Shown here: piece by piece, positions 42,724-51,953 of the stretch
Numbering within the stretch: the first letter of the stretch is position 1
How the letters are laid out: each line of letters begins with the position of its first letter
Assembly: GCA_050246115.1 (NCBI GenBank)
Contig: JBFWWP010000006.1
Location: 124,001-188,000 of the forward strand
Direction: 5' to 3'
DNA from: JBFWWP01 sp050246115
GTDB taxonomy: Bacteria > Planctomycetota > UBA8108 > UBA1146 > JAJFFE01
Length of the DNA: 64,000 bases
The notes under the pieces: model-generated
The model's database searches: none
What the model was told of the DNA's origin: nothing
The model's input: the letters and a program-made list of their open reading frames with translations, nothing else
Position numbers and translations under genes: made by a program

Positions 42724-43236
42724 ATGAGTGCTGCCGATCCCGACCCTTCGCCAACGCTTTCCCACCTCGACGCCATGGGTCGGGCGCGCATGGTGGACGT
42801 CGGAGCGAAGGCCGTCACCGAGCGGCGGGCGGTCGCTGCAGGTCGCATTCGAATGGAGCCACGGACGCTAGCGGCCATCCGCGACGGCAGCGTGCCCAAG
42901 GGGGATGTCCTCGCGGTGGCCCGCATCGCGGCGATCCAAGCCGCGAAGGAGACCGCGCGCTGGATTCCGCTTTGCCACCCGCTGGCGCTCGATGGCGTTC
43001 ACGTCGAGCTGACGATGGGCGAACGTTGGGTCGAGGCACAGGTCGAGGTGCGCGTCACGGCTCGCACCGGGGTCGAGATGGAAGCACTCACCGCTGTTGC
43101 CGCGGCATTACTGACGATCTACGACATGTGCAAGGCGCTCGACCGAGGCATGGTCATCGAGCAGATCCGACTCGACGAGAAGGAGGGCGGCCGCAGCGGC
43201 CGTTGGGTTCGTCCCGACGCTCCCGACGGAGATTGA
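42724..43236 (+). CDS. moaC: cyclic pyranopterin monophosphate synthase
   Basis: The 170-residue protein performs the second step of molybdenum cofactor synthesis, rearranging the MoaA product to cPMP. Hallmarks are MVDVGAKAVTERRAVA near the N-terminus, the substrate motif PLCHPLALDGV, GVEMEALTAV and the YDMCKALDRGM segment with the catalytic Lys and Asp. The size is normal. It starts 13 bases after the polyprenyl synthase. Its product would ultimately serve the Mo hydroxylase at 160-4373, though the two are 38 kb apart. Confidence 0.95.
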   Translation: MSAADPDPSPTLSHLDAMGRARMVDVGAKAVTERRAVAAGRIRMEPRTLAAIRDGSVPKGDVLAVARIAAIQAAKETARWIPLCHPLALDGVHVELTMGERWVEAQVEVRVTARTGVEMEALTAVAAALLTIYDMCKALDRGMVIEQIRLDEKEGGRSGRWVRPDAPDGD

Positions 43237-43379
43237 CCCTGGCCGTCGTGGCCGCGACTTGCGAGCCAGGCCACGAACGCACTGTCGCGGGCCCAGGAGG
43301 CGCTCATCGGCGCCGATCGAGCCCGTTACACCGACTCGACGCACCCACCACCGACGAAGTGAAATGAAAGGACTTGGAC

Positions 43380-44237
43380 GTGAGCATCGAGATCGACGGC
43401 AAAGCGATCGCCACCGACTGTCGCGCGTCGGTGCAGGTTCGAGCGGCGGCGTACCGGCGAGCACGCGGCCATGCGCCCGGCCTTGGCGTGATCCTGGTGG
43501 GCAGCGACCCTGCTTCCGCGGTGTACGTGAAGAACAAGGAAATGGCCTGTCGCAAGGCCGGCATCGCCAGCTTTCACCACGACCTGAAGGCGGAGGCAAC
43601 TCGGGAGCAGCTCGAGCGGAAGATCGACGAGCTCAATGCAGATCCTCGGGTGCACGGGATCCTGCTGCAGCTCCCGCTGCCGAAGCACCTGCCGGAATCG
43701 GAGATGCTCGAGCGCATTCATCCGGAGAAGGACGTCGACGGCTTCCATCCCATTAGCGCGGGGATGTTAGCGGTCGGGCGCCCGGGCTTCGTGCCGTGCA
43801 CTCCGCGCGGGATCATGAAGCTCATCGAGTCGACGGGTCAGCCCACCGACGGCAAGCGAGCGGTGGTGATCGGTCGCTCGAACATCGTCGGCAAGCCCGT
43901 GGCGCAGTTGCTGCTCGCGGCCAACTGCACGGTCACCATCTGCCATTCGCGCACGGTGGACTTGCCGGGCGAGGTGCGGCGCGCCGACATCGTCGTGGCC
44001 GCGATCGGCCGCCCGGACTTCGTTCGCGGCGACTGGATACAGCAGGGTGCGATCGTCATCGACGTCGGCATCAACCGACGCGCGAACGGCGATCTGTGCG
44101 GCGACGTCGACTATGCGGCGGCGCGCGAGCGCGCCGGGTGGATCACTCCGGTTCCGGGCGGGGTCGGCCCCATGACCGTGGCCATGCTGCTCGAGAACAC
44201 ACTCGAAGGGGCGCTGCGCTACGACTCCCCGCGCTAG
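43380..44237 (+). CDS. folD: bifunctional methylenetetrahydrofolate dehydrogenase/cyclohydrolase
   Basis: FolD (285 residues) interconverts methylene-, methenyl- and formyl-tetrahydrofolate. Visible motifs are YVKNKEMACRKAGI with the catalytic Lys, GILLQLPLPKHL, the cofactor loop VVIGRSNIVGKPVAQLLL and TPVPGGVGPMTVAML near the end. GTG 43380 follows AAAGGA by about 8 bases and is preferred to TTG 43374. The 140 bases between moaC and folD are open in places but show no separate gene. Confidence 0.94.
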   Translation: MSIEIDGKAIATDCRASVQVRAAAYRRARGHAPGLGVILVGSDPASAVYVKNKEMACRKAGIASFHHDLKAEATREQLERKIDELNADPRVHGILLQLPLPKHLPESEMLERIHPEKDVDGFHPISAGMLAVGRPGFVPCTPRGIMKLIESTGQPTDGKRAVVIGRSNIVGKPVAQLLLAANCTVTICHSRTVDLPGEVRRADIVVAAIGRPDFVRGDWIQQGAIVIDVGINRRANGDLCGDVDYAAARERAGWITPVPGGVGPMTVAMLLENTLEGALRYDSPR

Positions 44238-44351
44238 AGTTCGGCGTCGTGCGAGGTGGGCACGTCGCCGTCGCGGTGCGGCAGCTCGAGCGGCTCACTC
44301 TCGGGTGACTTCGCGGCGCTGCGGTTCGCAGATCGGGCTCACGAGGCAAGG

Positions 44352-46229
44352 ATGGCCGTGCAACGAATCCGTCAGCTCTCCGCGCACTTGGTGAATCAGA
44401 TCGCGGCCGGCGAAGTCATCGAACGGCCGGCGTCGGTCGTCAAGGAACTCGTCGAGAACTCCATCGACGCCGGCGCGGTCGAGATCCTCGTGGAGCTCGA
44501 AGAGGGCGGCAAGCGGTCGATTCGGGTCATCGACGATGGCTTTGGCATAGTGCCCGAGGATCTCACGTTGGCGGTCGCCAGCCACGCGACTTCCAAGTTG
44601 GGCACGGAGGAAGATCTGCACCGCGTGCGTACCCTGGGTTTCCGCGGCGAAGCCTTGGCGAGCATGGCCAGCGTCGGCGAACTGGACATCGTTTCGCGTC
44701 CGCCAGGGCAGGCAACCGGCGAGCGGGTCTTCGCGCGCGACGGCCACGTCGAACGAGGGCCGCCGGAGATGATCGCAGCCGGTACCCGGGTGACCTTGCG
44801 CAACTTGTTCTACAACGTGCCCGCGCGGAAGCGGTTCTTGCGCAACGATCGCGCCGAGCTCACGCGCGTGAGCGCGGTCCTGCAGCACATCGCGCTCGCG
44901 GTGCCGGAGGTGGGATTCACCTTGGTTCATGGTGGGCGCGTGGTGTTTCGGTTCGCAAAGGGCCAGGATCAGCGCGAGCGAATCCAGGAAGTGCTCGGCG
45001 AAGAGACCATGGGCCGCATGTTGGAGCTCGATCCCCAGCATCCCCAACTTCGCGGTTGGATCGGGCGCGCCGACTTGTGGCGACGGAACGCGCAAGACGT
45101 CTACACGTTCTTGAACGGTCGCTTCTTGCGGGACCGAACGCTCGTGCAGGCGGTGCGAGAGGGGTTTCGCGGTTTCCAGATACCGGGCCGCAACCCGGTG
45201 GCTGTGGTGTTTCTGCAGTTGCCCGTCGACGAGTTCGACGTCAACGTTCACCCGGCGAAGCTCGAAGTGCGCTTCCGTGATTCGGGTGCGGTGTTCTCGC
45301 TCGTGCGAGGTGCCGTGCTGGCGTGCCTCGAACGTGCTTCGTCGGTGCCCGATCTCATCGATCCGCGAGCCCCGCTGCGCCAGACCGAGTCGGCCCACCG
45401 GGCCTTCCCCCGCGACGCCGCTTTGACACCGTCACCGTTTCCGTCCGTACGAGGCTGGGCCGAGCCCCCACCCGGCGTTCACGAACGCGTTGCCGAGCCC
45501 GGCAGTGAACGTCGCGCCACGCCGACCCCCATCGGCGACGCGTCGCGTTGGCGGAACGCCCCCGAGAACGCGCTGCCCGACCTCGGTCACGAGCGCTCGA
45601 CGGCGCCGCGATCCGCCGGCGAGCGCAGCGGTGAGCTGCCGATCGATCCCCCGAGCGCCGCGGAGGCGCCGGTCTTCCAGGTACACAACGCGTACCTCGT
45701 GCTCGAGGAGCCCGGTGGGTTGACCGTGATCGATCAGCACGCACTGCACGAGAAGATTCTGTTCGAGGAGTTGTGCCAAGCTCACGAACGCGGGACGCTG
45801 CGTCAGCCGCTGCTGATCCCGGAAGCGGTTCATCTGGCTCCGGAAGCGTGGATTCAATTCGGTGAGCAGCAGTCGGTGCTCGCCAGCCTCGGACTCGTCG
45901 CGGAGGAGTTTGGCCAGCGCACGGTCTTGATCCGTTCGGTCCCGATGGGGTTCGAACAGCGCGATAGTGCCGGGCTCCTCCAGGAGCTACTGCAGCGGCT
46001 GGCGAATACTCCCCAGGGGGCCAATGAACTCGAGCTGCGACTCCGTGGACTCGAGACCCTCGCCTGCAAGCGCGCGGTCAAGGCAGGCCAGCGCTTGAAC
46101 CCCGAACAGCAGCGTGACCTGATCCGGGGGCGAGCCAAGGCGTTTCAGCCCCGTAACTGTCCTCACGGTCGCGCCGCCGAGCTCTTCCTTTCGTGGGACG
46201 AACTCGAACGCCGTTTCGATCGTCGGTGA
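44352..46229 (+). CDS. mutL: DNA mismatch repair protein MutL with endonuclease motif
   Basis: MutL (625 residues) couples mismatch recognition by MutS to strand removal. The GHKL ATPase domain shows ENSIDAGA, DDGFGI, SHATSKL and GFRGEAL. A Pro/Ala-rich linker (about 345-455) leads to the dimerisation domain, which contains DQHALHEKILFEE, a match to the DQHA-x2-E-x4-E metal-binding endonuclease motif. ACKRAVKAGQ and NCPHGR complete the site. It is therefore the nicking type, as in organisms without MutH. ATG 44352 follows GAGGCAAGG. Start and length agree with the family. Confidence 0.95.
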   Translation: MAVQRIRQLSAHLVNQIAAGEVIERPASVVKELVENSIDAGAVEILVELEEGGKRSIRVIDDGFGIVPEDLTLAVASHATSKLGTEEDLHRVRTLGFRGEALASMASVGELDIVSRPPGQATGERVFARDGHVERGPPEMIAAGTRVTLRNLFYNVPARKRFLRNDRAELTRVSAVLQHIALAVPEVGFTLVHGGRVVFRFAKGQDQRERIQEVLGEETMGRMLELDPQHPQLRGWIGRADLWRRNAQDVYTFLNGRFLRDRTLVQAVREGFRGFQIPGRNPVAVVFLQLPVDEFDVNVHPAKLEVRFRDSGAVFSLVRGAVLACLERASSVPDLIDPRAPLRQTESAHRAFPRDAALTPSPFPSVRGWAEPPPGVHERVAEPGSERRATPTPIGDASRWRNAPENALPDLGHERSTAPRSAGERSGELPIDPPSAAEAPVFQVHNAYLVLEEPGGLTVIDQHALHEKILFEELCQAHERGTLRQPLLIPEAVHLAPEAWIQFGEQQSVLASLGLVAEEFGQRTVLIRSVPMGFEQRDSAGLLQELLQRLANTPQGANELELRLRGLETLACKRAVKAGQRLNPEQQRDLIRGRAKAFQPRNCPHGRAAELFLSWDELERRFDRR

Positions 46230-46470
46230 GCCCAGGCCGCCATCGCCGCTCCGACAGGCGTATGGGCGGCACCGCGTTGGCTTGCACGCACCGACCCACC
46301 CGCGCGGGCACTCTCGGCCCCTGCGTTCGTGCCCTCGAGGGAGCTGTCGGCACGGTGATTCGTGTTTCGCGAACGCTCGGTTCGTGCTAAACCCAGCCTC
46401 GGAGTGAGATATTGCTGCGCCAGGGGTTTCCTTCGGAGCAGCCGGGTTCGTTGACGCAGAGAAGTGTCGT

Positions 46471-47535
46471 ATGAGCGAAGATTTGCCAGCCGCCTTGGTT
46501 CTCGTCTTGGAGAGCGGAATCCCCGCGACGCGTCGGAACCGAATCCGAAGCCGCCTCGAAGAACTCGGGGTCACGGTTACCGTGGTGGCGGGTCCGGACC
46601 GCGAGTATCTCGAGATTCGGGGCGACCACCTTCCCGTCGAGACCTTGAACCCCGAGGCGTGGGACGGGGTCGAGCGGATGATCTCGCTGGCCCCCGAGTA
46701 TCCGCATGCAGCGCGCCACACCGCCTCCACGGCCGCGGACCGTCCAAGCAACTCGACGGTCGTGCACGTCGGCAAGGTCGCCATCGGTGGCGGCACGTTC
46801 ACGCTGATCGCCGGGCCTTGCGCCGTCGAGTCGGCGGATCAAGCGTTGCGCGTCGCGCGCGCGGTGGCCGAGTCGGGCGCCGTCGTGCTGCGGGCGGGAG
46901 TCTACAAGCCCCGCACTTCCCCCTACGCCTTTCAAGGGCTGCAGGATGCCGGACTCGCCATCTTGTACGAGGTCAAGCAGGCCGTTGGTATGCCGGTGGT
47001 TACCGAGGTCATGGACACCGGCGACATCGAAAAAGTGGCCGAGGTCGCCGACATGATCCAAGTCGGCTCGCGCAACATGCAGAACTACGCCCTGCTGCGT
47101 CGACTCGGCCGGATCCGCAAGCCGATCCTTCTGAAGCGAGGTTTCGCGGCGACGCTGCGCGAATTCCTGCTCGCCGCCGAGTACATTCTGTCGGGCGGCA
47201 ACGATCAGATCGTTCTCTGTGAGCGTGGCATTCGGAGCTCCGCTGGGTCGGGCAACGTGGTCCTCGATCTCGGAGCGGTGCCCGAACTCCGGCGCCGAAC
47301 CCACCTCCCGGTCATCGTCGATCCGAGCCACGGCGGGCAGGACCGGGGCCGCGTCGTTCCGCTCGCGCGGGCCGCGGTAGCCGTAGGTGCGGATGGACTG
47401 CTCGTGGAAGTGCACGACGACCCACAACGCGCGTTGTCCGATGGGCAGCAGGCGCTCGACCCTGCGTCGTTTCGCGCCATGGTGGCCCAAGTTTCCGCGA
47501 TCCGTGCCGCACTGAGTGGTTGCGACCTCGTTTAG
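46471..47535 (+). CDS. aroF: 3-deoxy-7-phosphoheptulonate synthase (type I beta)
   Basis: The 354-residue enzyme catalyses the first step of the shikimate pathway from phosphoenolpyruvate and erythrose 4-phosphate. An N-terminal ferredoxin-like extension (1-75) precedes the TIM barrel with IAGPCAVES, GVYKPRTSPYAFQG, IQVGSRNMQNYALL, KRGFAATLREFLLAAEYI and the metal motif DPSHGGQDR. It is the KDO8P-synthase-like beta class with a regulatory N-domain. The usual TRNTLDLSAVP stretch reads GNVVLDLGAVP, a mild variation. It stands between mutL and the M16 pair; aroC at 58194 is the last enzyme of the same pathway. Confidence 0.93.
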   Translation: MSEDLPAALVLVLESGIPATRRNRIRSRLEELGVTVTVVAGPDREYLEIRGDHLPVETLNPEAWDGVERMISLAPEYPHAARHTASTAADRPSNSTVVHVGKVAIGGGTFTLIAGPCAVESADQALRVARAVAESGAVVLRAGVYKPRTSPYAFQGLQDAGLAILYEVKQAVGMPVVTEVMDTGDIEKVAEVADMIQVGSRNMQNYALLRRLGRIRKPILLKRGFAATLREFLLAAEYILSGGNDQIVLCERGIRSSAGSGNVVLDLGAVPELRRRTHLPVIVDPSHGGQDRGRVVPLARAAVAVGADGLLVEVHDDPQRALSDGQQALDPASFRAMVAQVSAIRAALSGCDLV

Positions 47536-47733
47536 AGCCGCGGGGTCGAAGTTCCGAGCGGCGCGGCAAGTCCTGCCGTTCGGCAGTGGTCGTGGAACGC
47601 GAGTTCTGCTACGAAGCTGGACGTGGTTCGACCTGACTTCGGCCGTGGCCCGCGCGGGGCCGACATTGTCCGGGAGCTGCCGAGCGCGCTGTCGCCTCCT
47701 GGGTGGGCGCACTCGTCGGCCCGCTACTCGCCC

Positions 47734-49068
47734 ATGCACCGAAGGGAGCCGTCCAACTTGCCGAGTTCCGGATCCGCCCGCACCGACCATGAGTTCGAGG
47801 TTCACGAGCCGAGGCCGGGGTTGTTTCTGCACCTCAACTCGACCTCGAAGCGCAAGACGAACCATCTCGCGGCCTATTGGGTTGGCGCGCTCGCGCGTGA
47901 GGACGTTACGGTCCGCGCGCTGCTCCCCGCCGTGTTGGGGCGCGGGACGCGTTCGTTCCCGACCCTGCAAGAGATCCATCGACGGCTCGAGTACCTGTAC
48001 GGAAGTAGTTTCTCGGGGGACTCGTCCAAGATCGGCGAACGCCATGTGATCGGTTTTCGCGGCGAGTTCGTCAACGACAACTATCTGCCGCCGGGTGAAG
48101 GCATTGTCGGGTCCATGGTCGGTTTCGCCGACGAGTTCATGCGGTGTCCGCGGCTCGTCGACGGGCGTTTTCCGACCGAGGTCGTCGAGCAAGAGAAGGT
48201 GAATCACCAGCGCCTCATCGAGGGGCTCCTCAACGACAAACAGAGCTACGCCTACGAGCGCTGCCTTGCGCACATGTGTGCCACCGAGCCCTATCACCTC
48301 TCCGAGTACGGCTGCGTGGAGGATCTCCCCGGGATCACCGCCGATGACCTCGTCGATCAGATGCGTCGGTGCGTCGAGAAAGGCGAAGTACACATCTACT
48401 TCTCCGGCGATCTGGAGCCGGACGTGGCCGCGCGCGCCCTCGCACCGCTCGTGGACGGCGCACGTGGACCGTCGATCTCCTTGCCCACGCCGACGCCCGA
48501 TCGGGCGGTCACTCGCCCGCACCGCGTGTCCGAGCAGCTCGACGTTCAGCAAACCCAGCTCGTCCTGGGCTTCCGCACGCGAACGCGGTTCGGGGATCCG
48601 CTGCTCCCGGGGCTCATCATCGCCAACGGAATCCTGGGCTTGTTCCCACACAGCAAGCTGTTCGTGAACGTTCGCGAGAAGGCGAGCCTGTGCTACTCGA
48701 TCGGCTCGCACCTCGAGCGCAGCCAGGGACTCTTGTTCATCACCTCCGGGGTTGCGCCCGCCCAAGCTGAGCCCGCACTCGACCTGATCCAAGCCCAGTT
48801 GCGCGACTTGCAGGCAGGGGAGTTCGAGGATGGCGAGTTGGCGGCCACGCTGGCCGGTTTCGACTCCCGCCTGGCGATTCTGGAAGACACCCCGTCTGCG
48901 CTGATCGGCACCGACCTGACGTGGTCCTTGTCGGGCGTGGCCTACGACCATACCGCCTACCGCAGGAGCCTGCAGGCGGTCACTCGTGAACTCGTCGTGG
49001 AGGCGGCGCGGCGCATTGAGCTGGACACGGTGTATCGACTGGAACCGGGCGTGAGTCCTCAGCCGTGA
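47734..49068 (+). CDS. M16 peptidase homologue without the zinc motif (YfmF-like)
   Basis: A protein of about 444 residues with the M16 (insulinase) fold but no HxxEH in its N-terminal domain; the equivalent region reads HLAAYWVGALARE. The C-terminal half has VNVREKASLCYSIGSHLE, the conserved R...Y segment of M16 partners. With the active gene that follows, it forms the inactive/active pair known as YfmF/YfmH, recently connected to EF-P modification in Bacillus. ATG 47734 was chosen; TTG 47758 has a better ribosome binding site (AAGGGAG), and GTG 47623 would add 37 poorly conserved residues. Confidence 0.82.
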   Translation: MHRREPSNLPSSGSARTDHEFEVHEPRPGLFLHLNSTSKRKTNHLAAYWVGALAREDVTVRALLPAVLGRGTRSFPTLQEIHRRLEYLYGSSFSGDSSKIGERHVIGFRGEFVNDNYLPPGEGIVGSMVGFADEFMRCPRLVDGRFPTEVVEQEKVNHQRLIEGLLNDKQSYAYERCLAHMCATEPYHLSEYGCVEDLPGITADDLVDQMRRCVEKGEVHIYFSGDLEPDVAARALAPLVDGARGPSISLPTPTPDRAVTRPHRVSEQLDVQQTQLVLGFRTRTRFGDPLLPGLIIANGILGLFPHSKLFVNVREKASLCYSIGSHLERSQGLLFITSGVAPAQAEPALDLIQAQLRDLQAGEFEDGELAATLAGFDSRLAILEDTPSALIGTDLTWSLSGVAYDHTAYRRSLQAVTRELVVEAARRIELDTVYRLEPGVSPQP

Positions 49069-49084
49069 AACGCGAAGGGTACCG

Positions 49085-50401
49085 ATGTACGTAGCAAACG
49101 AGACCACGATCCGTAACCAGACCGTGCGCGAAGAAATCCGGTTTCGAACCCATGACAGCGGGCTCCCGGTCTACTTCTGTCGCAAGCCGGGTTTCCAGAA
49201 GCGTTACGCCTGCTTTGCCACGAACTACGGTTCGATGGATCTCCGGTTCCGGCCCGGCTCCGGGGAAATCATCGAGGTCCCCGACGGCATCGCCCACTTC
49301 CTCGAGCACAAGGTGTTCGAGCGCGAAGACGGGAACGCCTTGGAGTTGTTCTCGCGGCGCGGGGCCTCGTGCAACGCATACACGAGTTTCTCGGTCACGA
49401 ACTATCTCTTCTCGTGCAACGACCACTTCTTCGACAACCTGGATCTGCTCATCGAGTTCGTGCTGACCCCTTACATCACGGACGACAATGTCGAGAAGGA
49501 GAAGGGCATCATTGGTCAAGAGATCAAGATGTACGACGACAAGCCGGGCTGGCGCTCGTTTCGCAATCTCCTCGAGGTCTTGTATCAACGGCACCCGGTG
49601 CGCCGAGACATCGCTGGCACCGTGGACAGCATTGCTCGCATCGATCGCAATGCCCTCTACGAATGTCACCGCGCCTTCTACCAGCCCAACAACATGATCC
49701 TGTTCGGCATCGGCGACGAGGCACCGGAGGAGTTCTTCGACTACGCCGATCGCAGTCTGAGCCGCTTCCCACAGTGGCGCTCGCAGCCGCTCGCGGTGCG
49801 GGACTTTCCCGAAGAACCGACCACCGTCGGTCGCGAGGACATCACGCAGTTCATGGAAGTGTCGATGCCCCGCTTGTTGCTCGGGATCAAGGACCGCGTC
49901 GATCACGAACCGGGGCCGCGACTGCTCGCGCAGGAGCTTCTGACCGACATCCTGCTCGAGATCGTCTTTGGCCGCGGCTCCTCCTTCTACGAGCGCCTCT
50001 ACGAACGGGAGCTCGTCGACGATACCTTTGCGGTCGGCTATTCGCGGTACCGCGAGATTGGATTCTCGACGCTCGGCGGCGATTCTCCAGACCCTGACGC
50101 CCTCGCGAGCGAACTGGTGGCGGAGATGGAGCGAGTGCGACGCGATGGGGTGACGCGCGAGGACTTCGAGCGGCAGAAGCGATCCGGGATGGGTAGCTTC
50201 ATTCGCCACTTCAGCTCACTCGAGTTCACGGCCAACAACTTCTGCTTGTACCAGTTCGGCGGGGTGAATCTGTTCGACGCGATCGACATCCTGCATGGTC
50301 TACGCTTCGAAGACCTCACAAAGCGGATCGAGCAGCACTTCCAACCGAGTGCCGTGGCCCGCTCCATCATTCAGCCGCGGGCGTCGGCGGCGGCACCATG
50401 A
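49085..50401 (+). CDS. M16 zinc metallopeptidase (YfmH-like)
   Basis: This 438-residue peptidase carries the inverted zinc motif HFLEH in GIAHFLEHKVFE (about 75-86) and the downstream Glu ligand in EKEKGIIGQEIKMY. The second domain has the FYERLYERELVD segment that completes the site. It probably works as a heterodimer with the upstream YfmF-like protein, 17 bases away. The family cleaves small peptides; its exact substrate is unknown. Its TGA overlaps the ATG of the DAACS transporter as ATGA, so the three genes are probably one transcript. Confidence 0.88.
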   Translation: MYVANETTIRNQTVREEIRFRTHDSGLPVYFCRKPGFQKRYACFATNYGSMDLRFRPGSGEIIEVPDGIAHFLEHKVFEREDGNALELFSRRGASCNAYTSFSVTNYLFSCNDHFFDNLDLLIEFVLTPYITDDNVEKEKGIIGQEIKMYDDKPGWRSFRNLLEVLYQRHPVRRDIAGTVDSIARIDRNALYECHRAFYQPNNMILFGIGDEAPEEFFDYADRSLSRFPQWRSQPLAVRDFPEEPTTVGREDITQFMEVSMPRLLLGIKDRVDHEPGPRLLAQELLTDILLEIVFGRGSSFYERLYERELVDDTFAVGYSRYREIGFSTLGGDSPDPDALASELVAEMERVRRDGVTREDFERQKRSGMGSFIRHFSSLEFTANNFCLYQFGGVNLFDAIDILHGLRFEDLTKRIEQHFQPSAVARSIIQPRASAAAP

Positions 50402-51945
50402 AGCTCCACGTTTGGGTCTTCGTCGCCATGCTGGGGGGCGTGCTGCTCGGTGCCGTACTCCAGTGGACGCTTTCGGCCGGCGCGTCCATCGGCGCCGAGG
50501 TCGTCGATGCCCCTGAAGGCGGTGTTCGGGTCGCGCGCGTGGTGACGGCGTTGACGCCAGATGGACGCCCCGCGGGCGAGCGTTTGCAAGTGGGCGATCG
50601 GATCAACGGTCTCATCTTGTTTCGCGGCATCGAGGGGCGTGAGCGCAGTATTGCCGTCACCTCGGCGAGCCAGTTCGCGACGGAGCTGAGGGCGCTCGAG
50701 CACGGAGCCATGGCCACTCTGACATTGGCCGATTCCAGCGCCGTGCGGGTGGTCAAGTTGATCATGGATCCGACATCACCACGGAGCGTCTGGCTCACGC
50801 CCTTTCGCTTCGTGTCGGACATGTTCATGCGTCTTCTGCGAATGCTGATCGTTCCCTTGGTCGTCACGTCGATCATTACCGGCGTCGCGGGCCTCGGTGG
50901 CGGGGCTGACTTCGGACGCCTGGGGAGCAAGACCTTTGGCTACTACATGCTCACGTCGCTGCTGGCGGCGGTCTTGGGGCTGGTGCTGGTCACCGCCGCG
51001 GCCCCCGGAGTAGGGGCGAAGCTCGGGCTTGCGGCCGGTGCCGTAGTGGATGTGCCCGACGCCAGCTTCGCCGACATCGTGAGGAACATGGTGCCGGAGA
51101 ACGTCGTGGCGGCATTCGCGAGCAATGGCTCCATGCTCCAGATCATCTTGTTCTCCATCTTGTTCGGGTTCTTCATCTCCAAGGTCGGGGAGGATCACCG
51201 CCGCAATGTGCTCGGGTTCATCGAGGGCTCGTTCCAGGTGATCATGAAGCTCGCGGGATTCGTCATGGCGTTGGTGCCGGCGGGGGTCTTCTTCCTGATG
51301 GTGAAGGTGGTGGGGGAGACCGGCTTCGAGGTCTTCAAGCCGCTCGGCTACTACATGATGGTCGTATTCGCCGCGCTCGGCATTCACGCCTTGGTGGTGC
51401 TCCCGCTCGTCCTGCGCTTCGTGGGCAAGGTCTCCCCCTGGCGCTGGGCAAAGGCGATGGCCCCGGCACTCACGACCGCGTTCTCCACTTCTTCGTCGAG
51501 CATGACCCTGCCGATGACCCTCGAGACCATCGAGGCGCGTGGTGGCGTGTCGAACCGCACCACGAGCTTCGTGGCGCCCCTCGGGGCCACGGTCAACATG
51601 GATGGGACCGCCCTGTACGAGTGTGTCGGCGTCGTGTTCCTCGCTCAGTACTACTGGGGGGAAGCCGCTATGGATCCGGGGAAGATGATCACCGTGGTCA
51701 TCGCCGCGCTCCTCGCCTCCATCGGCGCCGCGGGTATCCCTTCCGCCGGACTCGTACTGATGCTCACCATTCTCACGACCCTCGGCCTCCCGACCGAGGG
51801 CGCCGCACTGCTTCTGGTCATCGATCGCCCGCTCGACATGTGTCGCACCGTCGTCAACGTCTGGAGCGATACCTGCGGTGCTGCGGTCATCGCCGCGAGC
51901 GAGGGAGAGGTCTTCCCGGCGTCGATTCGAAAGTCGTCGGGTTGA
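50398..51945 (+). CDS. dicarboxylate/amino acid:cation symporter (DAACS) with a PDZ-like insertion
   Basis: This 515-residue secondary transporter belongs to the GltP/SLC1 family. The transport core is intact: the Ser-rich hairpin TAFSTSSSSMTLPMT, NMDGTALYE, GIPSAGLV and DMCRTVVNVWSD. Between the first helix (about 5-25) and the second (starting near 140) lies an insertion of about 95 residues that normal members lack. Its pattern VARVVTALTPDGRPAG then LQVGDRINGL resembles a PDZ domain, and given the usual topology it would face the periplasm. Substrate and coupling ion are not certain. It is translationally coupled to the M16 peptidase gene. Confidence 0.88.
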   Translation: MKLHVWVFVAMLGGVLLGAVLQWTLSAGASIGAEVVDAPEGGVRVARVVTALTPDGRPAGERLQVGDRINGLILFRGIEGRERSIAVTSASQFATELRALEHGAMATLTLADSSAVRVVKLIMDPTSPRSVWLTPFRFVSDMFMRLLRMLIVPLVVTSIITGVAGLGGGADFGRLGSKTFGYYMLTSLLAAVLGLVLVTAAAPGVGAKLGLAAGAVVDVPDASFADIVRNMVPENVVAAFASNGSMLQIILFSILFGFFISKVGEDHRRNVLGFIEGSFQVIMKLAGFVMALVPAGVFFLMVKVVGETGFEVFKPLGYYMMVVFAALGIHALVVLPLVLRFVGKVSPWRWAKAMAPALTTAFSTSSSSMTLPMTLETIEARGGVSNRTTSFVAPLGATVNMDGTALYECVGVVFLAQYYWGEAAMDPGKMITVVIAALLASIGAAGIPSAGLVLMLTILTTLGLPTEGAALLLVIDRPLDMCRTVVNVWSDTCGAAVIAASEGEVFPASIRKSSG

Positions 51946-51953
51946 CGGGGGGG

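Noticed and set aside
46387..49107. Very long open frame (about 900 codons) antisense to the DAHP synthase and M16 genes
   Set aside because: It mirrors the codon bias of the genes on the other strand, and its translation is Arg/His/Asp-rich with no domain.
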